A DNA stretch of 64,000 bases from Lotus japonicus (GCF_012489685.1 NC_080041.1:21391802-21455801), one strand, 5' to 3'. Shown: positions 34,856-46,837, counted from the first letter of the stretch. The notes: generated from the letters alone by a model not told the origin. Numbers and translations are program-made.

Positions 34856-34974
34856 ACTGAGTCTCTAATGATAGCTCAAGTGGTAAGAGCTGAGGGGCAT
34901 ATGGGTAGGGGAGAGGAAAGTCTAGAGATCAATCCCGAGAGGGTGTAATTTATCTTTCCGATGTACCAAAAAGA
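34856..34974 (+). repeat. tRNA-derived SINE inside Helitron 2
   Basis: A 10-bp duplication, AAGGAAAGAA, at 34846-34855 and 34975-34984 flanks 119 bp. It has a pol III A box, TAGCTCAAGTGGTAAGAGC, at 34872-34890 and a B-box-like AGATCAATCCC at about 34926-34936. The 3' end is 'gtaccaaaaag'. It resembles known plant SINEs in length and layout. Confidence 0.75.
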
Positions 34975-35258
34975 AAGGAAAGAATCCGAATAAAAAAGAA
35001 TGGTGTACATAAAAACAATATAGTCCACTATTGGACACCTACATTTGTGATGGTTTTAGAACACCGAAAAGTGTATAAAAGGTTCAGAATCCAAAAAGAA
35101 CAAAAGCATATAAAAATTGCAAAAAAAGAAAATTCTTAGTGAAACACATACAAATCAATGAACCAACAAATCTATGAAATTATATACGAAAACCGGCAAA
35201 AAAGTATGGACAAATAGGTATTTATACCTATAATTTAAGCTTTACAGAAGATTGAAGG

Positions 35259-35318
35259 TTTAAAAAAACTGAAGAATATTGAAGGTTTGAAAAAACTGAA
35301 GAATATTGAAGGTCTTTT
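35259..35318 (-). repeat. Short tandem duplication, about 27-bp unit
   Basis: 'actgaagaatattgaaggtt' is repeated twice in tandem within Helitron 2. Confidence 0.75.
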
Positions 35319-36059
35319 CAAAGGTTTTTAGGACCCCTATGTGAATGCATTGATTTTTATATTTAAGTTTAGTGAATAGGTTTGGAATGCAAAAGGGCAA
35401 TGAGATTGTTATGAAACGAACGGTCTTGATTGAATATAGAAGAATAATTTGCATTTTTACCAAAATAATTATAGTCAAATTTTCAATGTAGTATAATAAA
35501 TTGTTAAATTATTAGTTTACCATCAAAGTTGCGAAAACTTCTTCTTTATTATATCTAAAGAATGACCAAAATTCATTAAAAATTCAATTTAGATCTAATA
35601 TTAGTTAACAGGTAAAAAATTTCTTTAATTTGTTAATGTATCAAAACTATTTTGTAGATATGTTTTTGACCCGTGTCTTTCTGTGTATTAGCATGAAATT
35701 TTTAAAATTTATATTATTTTCGTTATGATTATTAAAATAGAGTTTCTAAATTAACATAATAAAATTAATTTTACTTAAGTATAAGAAAATATAAATTTGA
35801 ATTTTTTTTAGTTTTGCAATAAATGCGTTTGACTTTTTTAAGAAGCGTAATATTTATATTTCTTTGTGGTTGTTTTCTAAATATTGAATGATTAATTTCG
35901 TTTTTATATAAGTATTTAACGTTTTTTTGCTTTGTTTTGTGATGTCCTAACAAAACTTAACAACCTTCATGAGTTTTAGAATGGAAAAATCAAATGAACA
36001 CTACATGTTCTCCAAAAATCATCAAATTTAAATTTATCATAAAGGTAGAAGAATTAAAA

Positions 36060-36273
36060 AAAATAAGAATAAAGAATACTTGGAACTATTCTTAGAAACT
36101 GAACCCTTGTCTATTGTTGTTTTTCCTTCCAAAGTTCCAGTGGGGTGCAGAGGAAAGAAGTCCAACACTTCTTGTTTACTACATTGAATGTTATGATATG
36201 AGATCCTCTGTTGCAGCATCATATACCATTTGGCCATTATAGAGACTTGACATGGGTACAACCTTCTCAGCAT
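36060..36273 (-). pseudogene. Possible captured WOX-type gene fragment
   Basis: The minus-strand frame contains QEVLDFFPLHPTGTLEGK. LFPLHPTG-like text is the WUS-box of WUSCHEL-related homeobox (WOX) proteins, here with the first Leu changed to Phe. The homeodomain is absent and the frame ends shortly after. The fragment sits inside Helitron 2, and Helitrons are known to pick up gene pieces. The match rests on one short motif, so the identity is tentative. Confidence 0.35.
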
Positions 36274-36920
36274 GACTCCTACAACCTACAGGTAGAAGCA
36301 CCACCGTGTCTGAGGTATACAATATGGGTCATTGAGGGCTGGGGGATAACCTTTCATGGAATTCTATGTTTTTTAACAGGATGAACAAACAAACCAAAAT
36401 AACTCATTATGGTTTTCTGTGGGTACATAAATAAAGGAAATGATAAATGAAAAGAAGAACACATGTACCAAAACAAACAACATCCATTCAAGGGCTATAG
36501 CAAAATATCCAAAGAAAAATAAGTAGAAGTTGTTGTCATTAAAAAGATCAACCTTATAATTTTTCAATTGAGCAAAGAGAAGTGCCTGCTTTCATTAACA
36601 CAATCTTCCCTAGGTTTTGAAATAGAACTTGGAAGATTGGATTGGTCAAAATAACTAACTTAAAAAAAAAGAGTTCATTCTGATATAGAATGATTGTATC
36701 AGTCCAAAATAGTTAGAATAGACACATTCAAAACATGATATTCATAACTGGAACCTATGAGCTAACAGACAAAAACAAAAACTGATGAGGTGATATTAAA
36801 AGTGTATCTTTCATCATCATCATCATCCTTTTTTGGCACATATTTGCTTGGTTTATAAACTTTATAAAATACTATATCATGGAATTCTAAATGAGGTAAA
36901 CTTTTATAGCAACATAATGA

Positions 36921-36921
<1 letters not shown>

Positions 36922-36992
<71 letters not shown>
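36922..36992 (+). repeat. (ATT)n microsatellite
   Basis: About 23 uninterrupted trinucleotide units. Confidence 0.95.
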
Positions 36993-36993
<1 letters not shown>

Positions 36994-37934
36994 CATTTTT
37001 TAATTAAATTAAATATACTTGAACAAATATGTCAGTTTGTGAAAGTAACGTTTTTTTGGTAAAATAAATATCGATATAAATTATATGAAAAATGCATTGA
37101 AATAAATTAACATAAGTGCATCACCTGATGAGCTATCATGGTCTACATCTTCGTCTTCATCAGATAAAACATGATCGTGGTCGAAATTTTGTGAAGCTGC
37201 TTAGCAATTTATAAGGGGAGTTTATTAAAAATATGCTATAATTTAAATTTTCGTGTCAGTGGAAAGTCAAGACACTTGAAGAATCAATATCCTAACCGAG
37301 ATCTAAAAGATGCATGGAATGTCCCCCGCCCCTTTTTTAACAATGCAATTGAGTTTCATCTTCGCTGATATCATTTTGAGTTAGACCACCTATTGAATTA
37401 TGTGTACTCTTTTTCCTACCATAGATTTTTATCCCATTTGGGTTTTTCCTAGGAAGGTTTTAATGAGACACAACGCTAAATGTAATTTCCTTGCTTCGGT
37501 TGGTATTTTGAAATGACTTATCTATGAGAGGATTGTTCTCATGAAACATTTCTTATTAATAATATTCCATTTTGTTGTAAAAATAAAGCAATAATAAAAA
37601 ACCTAGATTAAATTAAATGGCAGATACTTACTTCTTATATCATTGACATGACTTCTCCAAACCTGTGAATTTCGGTTTCATGTCGAGGCCTTTACATGGG
37701 AGATACATATTGTTATGCATTGATTTGCTGCATTGTTTTGTTCAAATATTTCCATTTAAAATATTTTTTAGGGAATATATAAAAGCAATTTAGATAATCA
37801 AGCAACGACACAAAATAACTGAATTTTTTATTTATTTTTTTTGTTTTGGAAACATACCACTTGAAATGTTAAGTTGTTGAATACTTGCAGAAGTTCCTTC
37901 GTCGTTGACATGGTTTCTCTGAACCGTAAATTTA

Positions 37935-38000
37935 TGCTTCGTGCCAAACCCTTTACATGGGAGATTCACAATGTTGTGTTTTTTTGTGGTATACAAATAT
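37935..38000 (-). repeat. Inverted repeat arm B within Helitron 2
   Basis: Partner of 34491-34554. A further diverged direct copy of this block lies at about 37645-37770 ('cctttacatgggagatac', 'aatattttttagggaatata'). Confidence 0.7.
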
Positions 38001-39116
38001 TTACATTGATAATATTTTTTAGAGAATATATAAAAATAATTTAATAAACAAACCACCAACAAATAAAAGTTATTTTACGATTAGAAATGTTAGATTGTTG
38101 AAACCTCACAGTAGTTCCTTGGCTCGATTGATTTGATTCTATGTTAGAATTAGGCATTATATGATAATGGTGGATTCATGAATGTTAAACTTATAGAAAA
38201 ATTGGATAAGAAAAAAGAAAGAATTAAAAAATTGATATGTACGAAACTTACTTGTGTCGTTGGTCGAAGATCCATAATTTGATGAATTATGCTTGTGATC
38301 TTCATCATTCAGCCTTATTTAGAGGGCGATAAACAATGGTTCTTTTGCAAACCAAGTTATCTATTTTTGAGACTGAGGCATATGCAACAACGCGAAAGGG
38401 TGAGAAATCGTTTCAGAGATAAAGATTTTTGAGTGGGAAATTGTGTGTTGAGATGAAGACTTTTTTGTTATTTATATAGTAAGCAAATGGGAATGGAGTT
38501 ATAGAAGTGGAATGGTTTTTTCTCTTAAATTTAATTATTTATTTATGTGTCATGATTAGATACTTTCATGTAGGATTTTAAACCAATTTTGAAGGTTACA
38601 AATTTTTAAACTTCTTCTAAATTATTCTCTTAATTTATATGTAACTTCTAAATTACATTAATATTTTTGTAAAATTTTTTGTGCTTATAAAAATATGTAG
38701 CATATATGCACATTTAAGACATTTTTTATTTTCTATGCAATAATAGAAAGCATATGAGAATATGATTGTAGAATATGAATGGTTGTTGTAACATCATTAG
38801 GTAATTTAAAGTGGGATGCTAAAGGTTTATATTTTTAAACTTCTTATAAATTACTTTCTTAAATGTATGTAACTCCTAAATTGCCTTAATTTTTTTAACT
38901 TCTCATAATCCACTATTCGGCACTTTTTTTTTGCAAATCATTATTAGGCATTTTGGTAAATCAAATGCTTGTGAATCAACGGTTGAGATTCAATCCAAGT
39001 GAAATAAATTATTTTTTTACAAAAATACCCATGTCCAACTTTCATAGTTTTTAAAATTAATTGTTGAATGACTGGTTTGCCCCCAAAGCTGCTCAAACTC
39101 TCCCTTTATATAGTTT

Positions 39117-39150
<34 letters not shown>
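39117..39150 (+). repeat. (ATAG)n microsatellite
   Basis: About 8 units directly at the predicted 5' terminus of Helitron 2, mirroring the TATC array at Helitron 1. Confidence 0.9.
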
Positions 39151-39154
<4 letters not shown>

Positions 39155-40450
39155 TATGAATGTCAATTTTTAAAGCAATTGAATTTTTATGATTATAAAA
39201 TTAGTTATTAAATTTGTAAGTGCATTATATAATAATGTAATTATATATAAAATAATTAAATTAGTTTAGAAAACATTGCCAAAATACATTGTATAAAATT
39301 GAGTGCATCGGTATATGCAAAATGGGCAGAGGAAAAAAATTAGCCCATCTTTTACAAACCCTAATCCTGAGCATTTTCTTCCTTTTAATACAAGCGCCGT
39401 GTGGTCTCCCTTGTCAATTTTCGATTTTTATATTCTCCTAATATATATGAGTTGTGCACTTTGTAAGATTGAACAGATCTGAGCATTGTGAGATGAGATC
39501 TAGATGGCGTGGCCATGAGACGATGGAAGGACTAGTGACCAATGACGACGTGGAGATGAAATTATACAGTGAAAAACTCACATACAACCTTCCTGCAAGC
39601 GCTGCAGTTGCACTCGCATTTGCACACGGAAAGCTCCGGTCATCCAACCGATCTACCATTTTTGTATGGTGAGACTACAATTTTGGGATTATGATTTTAA
39701 TTAAATTGTTAATTTTGTAAAGTGTGTGAGAATTAAAATCACAGTACAGATCTTAAGTTTCAATGTGCAGAAGTGGTAGATCGGTGGGTGATTTGAGTTG
39801 TCCAAAGTGATTAGGTGAGTGCAATGCAGTGTTTGCAGGAAAGTTGTGTGATAGTTTTGATTATAAAATAATGGATTTTTTTTTTCTCCACCAGCGTGTA
39901 AGTTTGAAATAAGGGTGCCTTTTACGGGGAAAAAAAGAACAAGGTTGAAAATTCATTTGTAAATTAGTGCGCACAATCAATTTCTCGATGTTTAAGTGGC
40001 TTTTCTAATTGCTTTGCGTTGGAGCTATGCAAATTTGGTAGTGAATGATGGCAATGATGTTGTTGTTTTTCCTACAAGGGAAATTTACTTTAATTTTGAA
40101 AAGTTGTGGTGAGTTTTACTACATTTAACATCTCATATATCATATAATTGAAAGAAGGTTACTTCTGAGTATTGGTTCTAAAGCTTCTCTTCATGTGTGT
40201 GATCTGAATTTAAGATGACATGAGAATAAATGTGTTAATACTTTGAGTTATGTTCAGGTTTTGAAAATCAATTTTTTTTTACCAATAAAGATAATTGGAT
40301 AAGGTACGACTCTATTGTTTTTCTGTTTTATTTTATGCTTTTTAGTTTTGACTGACAGTGTTCACTTATGTTTGCATAGCTTAAGTCACCTTAATGCAGG
40401 ATCATTGCTTGGAAATTTGCTCCACAGTTTGATCACCTATTATGTTCACA
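39151..40450. other. No confident gene; possible transcribed unit near 39350-39680
   Basis: At 39493 a plus-strand ATG opens a short frame (MRSRWRGHETMEGLVTNDD) ending at 39670. CG content is higher than in the flanks. No domain is recognisable and splice sites are not convincing. It could be an exon of the gene fragment seen at 41260-41305 and 49184-49381, but I cannot join them. Confidence 0.2.
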
Positions 40451-40454
40451 TCAA

Positions 40455-40645
40455 CATCAATTACTGTTGTTGAAACTAGCTGTCATTTTTGTGTTATTTA
40501 AAATTGAACCAGCCTCTCCATTGGAGTTTCTAGCTATCATGCCAAAAGCTGCACCTGTATTCGTTGTCCATGAAGCATCAAAATTGAGTTTTATCGTTCT
40601 CCTCCATGTGACGCGCGATGTCTCCTCATGGGCTGGCGGAACATC
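40455..40645 (-). pseudogene. LINE RNase H N-terminal fragment
   Basis: The minus-strand frame reads WRRTIKLNFDASWTTNTGAA then FGMIARNSNGEA. KLNFDAS...G...G.(V/I)ARNS.G is the start of a plant LINE RVT_3 RNase H domain, including the first catalytic Asp. It ends within about 60 codons and lacks the rest. Confidence 0.6.
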
Positions 40646-41259
40646 TATAGGTGAATTAAATAATCAATCAGTTTAATGTATAAGAGTGAATTGATGGATA
40701 AGTCTATACAATACAATATGAGCACCAAACAATGAATAAGTCCATAATGTATTGTATATGCTGATACTATACTATCATACTTAATACAGTGTACCAAACA
40801 AGATCTAATCATCTAAAAGATGGATATCATTATTAACCTTTTGTGTTCTACTACAGGAGCTTAGTTATATTATTTTAGTGATCATCAGGTGTCACTTTTA
40901 GAAGTTATATTATGCAAATTATAAAAATTGTAATTCTTATAAGAAAATTGTAATCTTTAATGAACCGAAATGTTTGATATAAAAAAGGTAATGTTGGAAA
41001 ACTATAAATGCGGTTTCTACAGGAGCTTTTAGTATCCAAACTACCACAACTAAAGTAAGTATCAAACCTTTATCTCAAATTTTTAGATAGTTTGTTGAGT
41101 AAGGTGTTATAGCTGGTTATGCTGCTTGATGTTTTCTTTTCTCCACATCTAAATACTATTTTATCCTAGAAATTTATATTTACTATTTTAACGCATTACT
41201 ACCTTGAATTTTATGGTAAAATTCAATAATCTTGTTTCTCAGATTACAATATAGTAGTT

Positions 41260-41305
41260 CAACATTAGTGGTTATGAGATATTTGTTGTTGTGGTCAATG
41301 ACAAA
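41260..41305 (+). pseudogene. Left part of a coding exon interrupted by the hAT element
   Basis: Just before the hAT insertion the frame reads SGYEIFVVVVND. It continues in the same frame after the element at 49184. Two stops lie upstream at about 41249-41254, so either a splice acceptor lies in between or the gene is already degraded. Confidence 0.35.
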
Positions 41306-41327
41306 CAGTGTTGTTAAATAGTGGTTA

Positions 41328-41450
41328 TAGCGGCTGCGACGCGCTATAGGAAGCGAGAAATAGCACCACCGCAATCGTTATGCTGCTACATAGCGGCCAC
41401 CGCGATAATCGCGATCGCGGCCGCGAACGCCATAGCGGCGTTATTCCAGA
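41328..41450 (+). repeat. CG-rich subterminal region of the hAT, left
   Basis: Dense 'tagcgg', 'gcgacgcg', 'atcgcgatcgcg' motifs in an otherwise AT-rich window. Mirrored at 49100-49172. Such clusters are where hAT transposases usually bind. Confidence 0.6.
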
Positions 41451-41744
41451 ATCGGAAATATCGGATTTGATGGATTTTAAACGTTTTTTTGGCTACTTTT
41501 TAGGGTTTTATATACGGAATATCTCTACTACTAGGCCTCCCATTAATTACCCTAATAACTACTTCTCTATATTAACGCTTCAACGTGAGAGGATTGACAG
41601 ACATTCCAAATTCTCGTACTCCTCTCCTTTCCTTCGAATTCTTTCTGGTTCTCAAAGACCTGGACTTCTCTAGACTACAGCACAGTAGCAAGCAAACCTT
41701 CTCAGAGTTTTTGCTTTCTGGTGAGTAGATCATACTCTATTTTC

Positions 41745-42150
41745 CGCATCCTCTGTTTTTTGTTGAAAACTTATACTCTGTTTTTTAATGTTTCTTCTTC
41801 CTTTACTCTAAAACTTATAATATCTTCCTGTTTCACGGTTTTCTTCTTTGTTACTATTTTTTTTAACAGTCATCTTCTCTTTTTTTTTTTTGTTCAAAAC
41901 TCATGCTCTGTTTTTCAATGTTTCTTCTTCCTTTACTCTTAAACTTATAATATCTTCATGTTTCACGATTTTCTTCTCTGTTACTATTTTTTTTAACAGA
42001 CATCTTCTCTTTTTCTTTTATTTTTGTTCAAAACTCATGCTCTGTTTTTCAATGTTTCTTCTTCCTTTTCTCTTAGCTTATAATATCTTCATGTTTCACG
42101 GTTTTCTAATGAACTCTATTTTTCTAACAGTCTGTGTCATCTTCTCTTTT
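41745..42150 (+). repeat. Three tandem repeats of about 125 bp in the hAT leader
   Basis: Each unit runs from 'actctgttttt(c)aatgtttc' through 'cttataatatcttcatgttt' to 'ttttttttaacagtcatct'. Every unit ends in a T-rich tract plus AACAG, which looks like a splice acceptor. The leader therefore holds three candidate 5'-UTR acceptors. Confidence 0.75.
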
Positions 42151-44839
42151 TCTTTTCTATAATTCTTCTTCCTCCAATTCTTCTTCTGTTCCTGTATTCT
42201 TATCTCTTACGTGTACTGTTTTATTTTGAAAACTCAGAAACCATGGCTGCACAAGGTTCCAATTCAACCCCAGTTCTTGCAGCACCTCAAAGGCCTGACC
42301 CTGGCTGGAAATTTTGTAAGCCATATGATGCGAACGATACCAGTCGCTGTATTTGCAATTTCTGTGGTAAAATGGCAAAGGGTGGAATTACAAGAATGAA
42401 GGAGCACTTGAAGGCGAAGGCAGGGAATGTCGCACCTTGTCCTAAGTGTTCGAAAGAGGTTCGAGATGAATTGTGGGGAATCTTGAATGAAAAGAAAAAG
42501 AAAGACAGCGAAGCATATGAAAGGGTTCGCCTTGATCTTCTTGATGATGGCTGCCTCCGTGGTGATAGTGATGAAGAAAATGCTATGGATGAAGGACTCG
42601 AGATTGCAACCAGAGAAAATAAAAAGAAAAAGGTTCTGAAGGGCCAGATTGATATGTACCTCCGAAAACCAGAAAATGCCATTGCAAAGAAGAAGAATGA
42701 GAAGTTAAGGCAGGAAAGCATCAGAGCCTCATGTGATAAGGAGTCTACAACAAGAGTTCATCAGTATATTGCCCGCTTTTGGTATCAAGCGGGCTTGTCT
42801 TTTTACGTGGTTAAGTTGCAAAGATTTCATGACATGCTTGCGGCTGTTGGAATCTTCGGACCTCATTTAAAAGCACCTTCATATCATGACATAAGGGTTC
42901 CACTTCTTACAAAGGAGGTAGACTACACTGAGAATTTGTTGAAGGGCCAGAAGGAGCATGGAAAAGATTTGGTTGCTCTATTATGTCCGATGCATGGACT
43001 GATAGAAAACAAAGATCAATTATTAACTTCATGGTGAATTGTTTAGCTGGAACAATGTTTCTAAAATCGGTTGATGTCTCTGATTATGTGAAAACTGGTG
43101 AGAAACTATTTGAGCTGCTTGACTCCATAATTGATGAGGTTGGCGAAGAGAATGTAGTTCAGGTTATAACCGACAATGGCAGCAACTATGTGAGCGCGGG
43201 AAAGATGCTAGAAAAAAAAAGACCCAACTTATATTGGACACCATGTGCAGCTCACTGCATAGATTTAATGTTGGAAGACATTGGAAATATTCCTCTCATA
43301 AAGAAAACAATTCAAAGAGCCATATCTCTTGTTGGTTTCATCTACGGTCACACTAGTGCATTGAGCTTGTTGAGGTACTATACCAATAAAAGAGAATTGG
43401 TAAGGCATGTTGTTACAAGATTTGCAACATCATATCTTACATTGAAAAGATTGCGAAGGAGAAGGGGAAATTGAGGGAGATGTTTGTGTCACACACTTGG
43501 ACAAATAACAAGCTGTCCAACGAGCCAAAAGGCAAGCAAGCCACGAAAACCGTTTTGATGAACTCTTTCTGGATCAGTGTGTGTTTTATATTAAAGGTAA
43601 TTTTGCTGTTTTTTTTCTATTTTTTTCACATTTTATTGTTTCTGTTTTTCTATTTTTTTCAAATCTGAAACTATTTTTTCCCTTTTTTTCCATACACTCA
43701 AGGTCATGGGTCCATTGGTACATGTACTACGCTTAGCGAACAGTGAGAAGAAACCCGCTATGGGTTATATCTATGAGGCTATGGATAAGGCCAAAGAAGC
43801 AATCAGAGCTTCCCTTCGTGATGACAAAAGCAAATATGAAAAAATCTTGGAAATCATATACAATAGGTGGAATAGCCAACTACATCGTCCATTGCATGCT
43901 GCTGGTCACTTCCTGAACCCAGAGTACTACTACAATGATTCAGAATTGGACTACGATTTTGAGGTGCAGAAAGGAGTCTATGAATGTGTAGAAAGGTTGT
44001 CACCTACTGATGATCTAAGGAAGAAGATACTCACCGAGCTACCAATTTACAAATCTGGTGGTGGTATGTTTGGAAGCAAGTTTGCATTTGAACAAAGGGG
44101 CGAAATTGCACCAGGTGAGCACAATTGAATATTTTTATATGTTAAATTGTTAATGCATTTGGATTGCATAACATTTGACTTATAATTGGATTTTGGACTT
44201 ATGCTTTTGTAGCTCAATGGTGGAGAATGTATAGACAATCAACACCAAATTTGACAAGGTTGGAAATAAAGATTTTAAGTTTGACTTGCAGTGCTTCAGG
44301 GTGTGAACGGAATTGGAGTGTGTTTGAGCAAGTAAGCTCTTCAACTAATCAACTCTACTATTTGCTAATATTTATTCTTGTAGTTGTTAACTTTTAACTT
44401 GGCCTTTAGTTTACATTTTTTTTTTTTGAAAATGAAATGTATATTATTAGTAATGATGCCTGAGCCAAAAAAGTGACCCAAGACTGGAGGAAGTACAAGA
44501 TGTCCATGAAAGATCATTACAATAGCAAAGGTGCAATAGGAAAATGCACAAACCCACCACCAACCCACAGAATGGCTTCTAACAGAATCCCAAGAGGTAG
44601 CCTCATTAAAACCTTGCTAGAAAAAACCCAGTGGGATAAAAACCTAGCAAGGAAAAAGAGTACCACCGACTTGGGAAGCCAAACTGCAACTAAATAAATT
44701 AATCAAAACCCCCAACTCGTATTTGAGACTGAAGTTGTAAATATTCCTTTGCAATTTCGTGGTCCGTAGCAGACTTGAATAATCATCAGTAAAACAGCTC
44801 CAAAACCAAACAGGAAAAACAGCATAAATCACACAGCAA

Positions 44840-45063
44840 CGAGAACACAGCAGCAACAAGAGCAAAACAGATATCAGCAACAGCAAACAACGACGACAGC
44901 AACAGCAAAACAGATATCAACAACAACAAACAACAACGACAGCAACAGCAGCGACAGCAACAACAAAACAGATATCAGCAACAGCAAACAACAACGACAA
45001 CAACAGCAGCGACAACAACAGCAACGACAACAACAGCAACATCAGCAACAACATCAGCGACAT
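44840..45063 (-). repeat. CAACAG/CAGCAA simple repeat in the LINE
   Basis: About 220 bp of imperfect trinucleotide units (caa, cag, cga, gcaa). It lies exactly where the reverse transcriptase should be, between endonuclease and tail. Confidence 0.85.
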
Positions 45064-45293
45064 GACACAACATCAGCAACAACATCAGCGCATTTATATT
45101 TTTTTAAAATATGCAGCAGCACCTAAAAGCTTCTCACGACCTCTTCAGACACCAACCACTGATCCAGGCGAGACCACAACCTGGCATTGCGACTTGAGAA
45201 CCAAGTGTACTCTCCATTGTTCAAAGGAAAATCCAGTAAGTTGCTGTCCTGCACAAACTGTTGGAAAGAAAAGTCACCTGCATCTAGAACACC

Positions 45294-45761
45294 TTATGAG
45301 GATCGTTCGGATCCAAGCAAAACTGCATTAAAATCACCACCAAGACACACCAACCCCCCATGGCGCATAACTCGTTGCATAAGAGCCTCAAAACATTGTC
45401 TACGTTCCACCTCTGAGTGAGGGCCATAGATATTTCCTACCAATACTGTATTATCAAAATTAGGGAGTTTCACAGTCATTAGAATAAACCAAGTTTCAAC
45501 TGCCACTGTCAAGACTTGCAGATAACTCTCCCGCCACAAACACATCAAACCACCCGCTGATCCCACAGAAGAAGACTCAGCATGATGCATATTCATACTT
45601 TGAGACCAAGAAGCTACTGTACGCTGCCTTTGTTCATTCAATTTAGTCTCCTGTAACAACACAAGTTCTGGTTTCAGTTGCATCACTGCCTTTTTGACCG
45701 CCTCTCTTTTTGTTCTATCTCCTAGCCCACGGACGTTCCAAGTCAACCACGGACCTGACAT
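45294..45761 (-). pseudogene. LINE ORF2 endonuclease domain, C-terminally truncated
   Basis: Starts MSGPWLTWNVRGLGD (conserved Asn of the active site), then LVLLQETKLNE (Glu), GNIYGPH and LGGDFNAVL (Asp/Asn). It is an apurinic-like endonuclease that nicks target DNA to prime reverse transcription. The frame stops before the catalytic SDH region and the reverse transcriptase is missing. Confidence 0.75.
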
Positions 45762-45762
45762 A

Positions 45763-46837
45763 TTAACTAAGGTGGGGATGATTTTGACGAATTTGAGCCT
45801 TTAAACCACGAAGCATCAACGCTTCCGATCCTCGCGGTTTCAGACCCAATTGTTTACCAAGTAGCCAAGTTCTCTGAGTTCGAGTTGTCGCTCCATCTTC
45901 ACCCTGCACTGGCTCTAAGAAATCAACTGGAAGAGGTATTGATTTATTTTTACTCCCCTTTGGATGTCCCCGCTGAGAACTCTTCTTGGTTGAAACTGTA
46001 TTTGGTGTTTTTTCCTCTAACTGTATTACAGAAGCGTTACCAGCAACTGGACCAGGAGAACACATGATTGGGAAACACTATGGAGAGTGCGTTTGAGAAG
46101 AAGAAGCTAGGCGTGCTGTTGCTTGAGGGTTTACTCGTTGCCTGATAATCTGGTGAGGTGTTGTACGCACAAAAACGTCAGTTATTCCACGTGCCTCAGA
46201 AGTTGGAGAAGTTGCTGAGGTTACTTGCAAACCCAAAAACTCGTTTTGTTGAATTTTCATGAGAGGCAAACACGCCTGAAGCCCTTTATTTTGAGAAATC
46301 ACCTGCGGGTCCCGCTTCAATGAATTAAGAGAGCAGTCAATAACTAATTTCTGGTTCAAATCTTGAGTATTGAATGTGTATCCCGTAACCGAAAATCCTT
46401 TCCCCTTATTTTGAGCAGAATTTTCTAAAATCTGGTTACCATTTAAACATATATCTTTTTTTTTAATTTTTTCTCCACATAATAATCTCCTGTAACGTAT
46501 ATCCAGATTCAAGCAGCACCTGTAACTGTGCCTTCTGTTCCTCACGTGAATTAATGTCTGCTTCCATTTGAATTTCTGCCTTGCTGTTTGAATTTGAAAA
46601 ACACTGAAGTTCCGGCGTGAGTGGCCGCCCTTCCGTCTCCGGCACCACTACCTCCGCCGGCGAGAAGACGGGTTCCTCCTCGGATACGGTTGCCAACGCA
46701 TGGAAGCTTTCCTCCACGCAAACTTGTAAACCCTCTGCGGCTCCATCCCTGAACGCCTCATCTTCTTCATCAGTCTCTACATCAAGCGCGGATTCATTGT
46801 TTTTTCCATCGGGTTTTAACGCTCCAGAGAAGTCCAT
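45763..46837 (-). pseudogene. LINE ORF1 C-terminal part with GRPRK-like module
   Basis: Minus-strand frames 46837-46463, 46545-46078 and 46065-45763. The last contains QRGHPKGSKNKS (degenerate AT-hook), then RTQRTWLLGKQLGLKPRG and SEA. It stops 2 bp before the ORF2 start at 45761. This module is the one also found without ORF2 at 1840-2373 and 4568-4939. Confidence 0.7.

Larger units (their letters stand above)
34032..39121 (-). mobile_element. Helitron 2 with captured-gene-like segments
   Basis: On the minus strand the 5' end reads TCTATAAACTATATAAAGGG at about 39121, matching the start of Helitron 1. The 3' end has a hairpin CCCGTAC-ATC-GCACGGG (34061-34045, one G:T pair), then CTAG ending at 34032, followed by T. 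Length is about 5.09 kb. No replicase domain was recognised. Inside are a WOX-like fragment, repeated non-coding blocks, a SINE and an ATT microsatellite. Confidence 0.7.

Noticed and set aside
35771..35953. Lys/Asn-rich short frame
   Set aside because: Composition follows local AT richness; no domain.
36373..36567. Hydrophobic 64-codon frame as a small membrane protein
   Set aside because: AT-rich chance frame inside Helitron 2 with no start context or homologous motif.
42287..42721. Minus-strand Phe/Ser-rich frame
   Set aside because: Antisense shadow of the hAT BED-finger exon.
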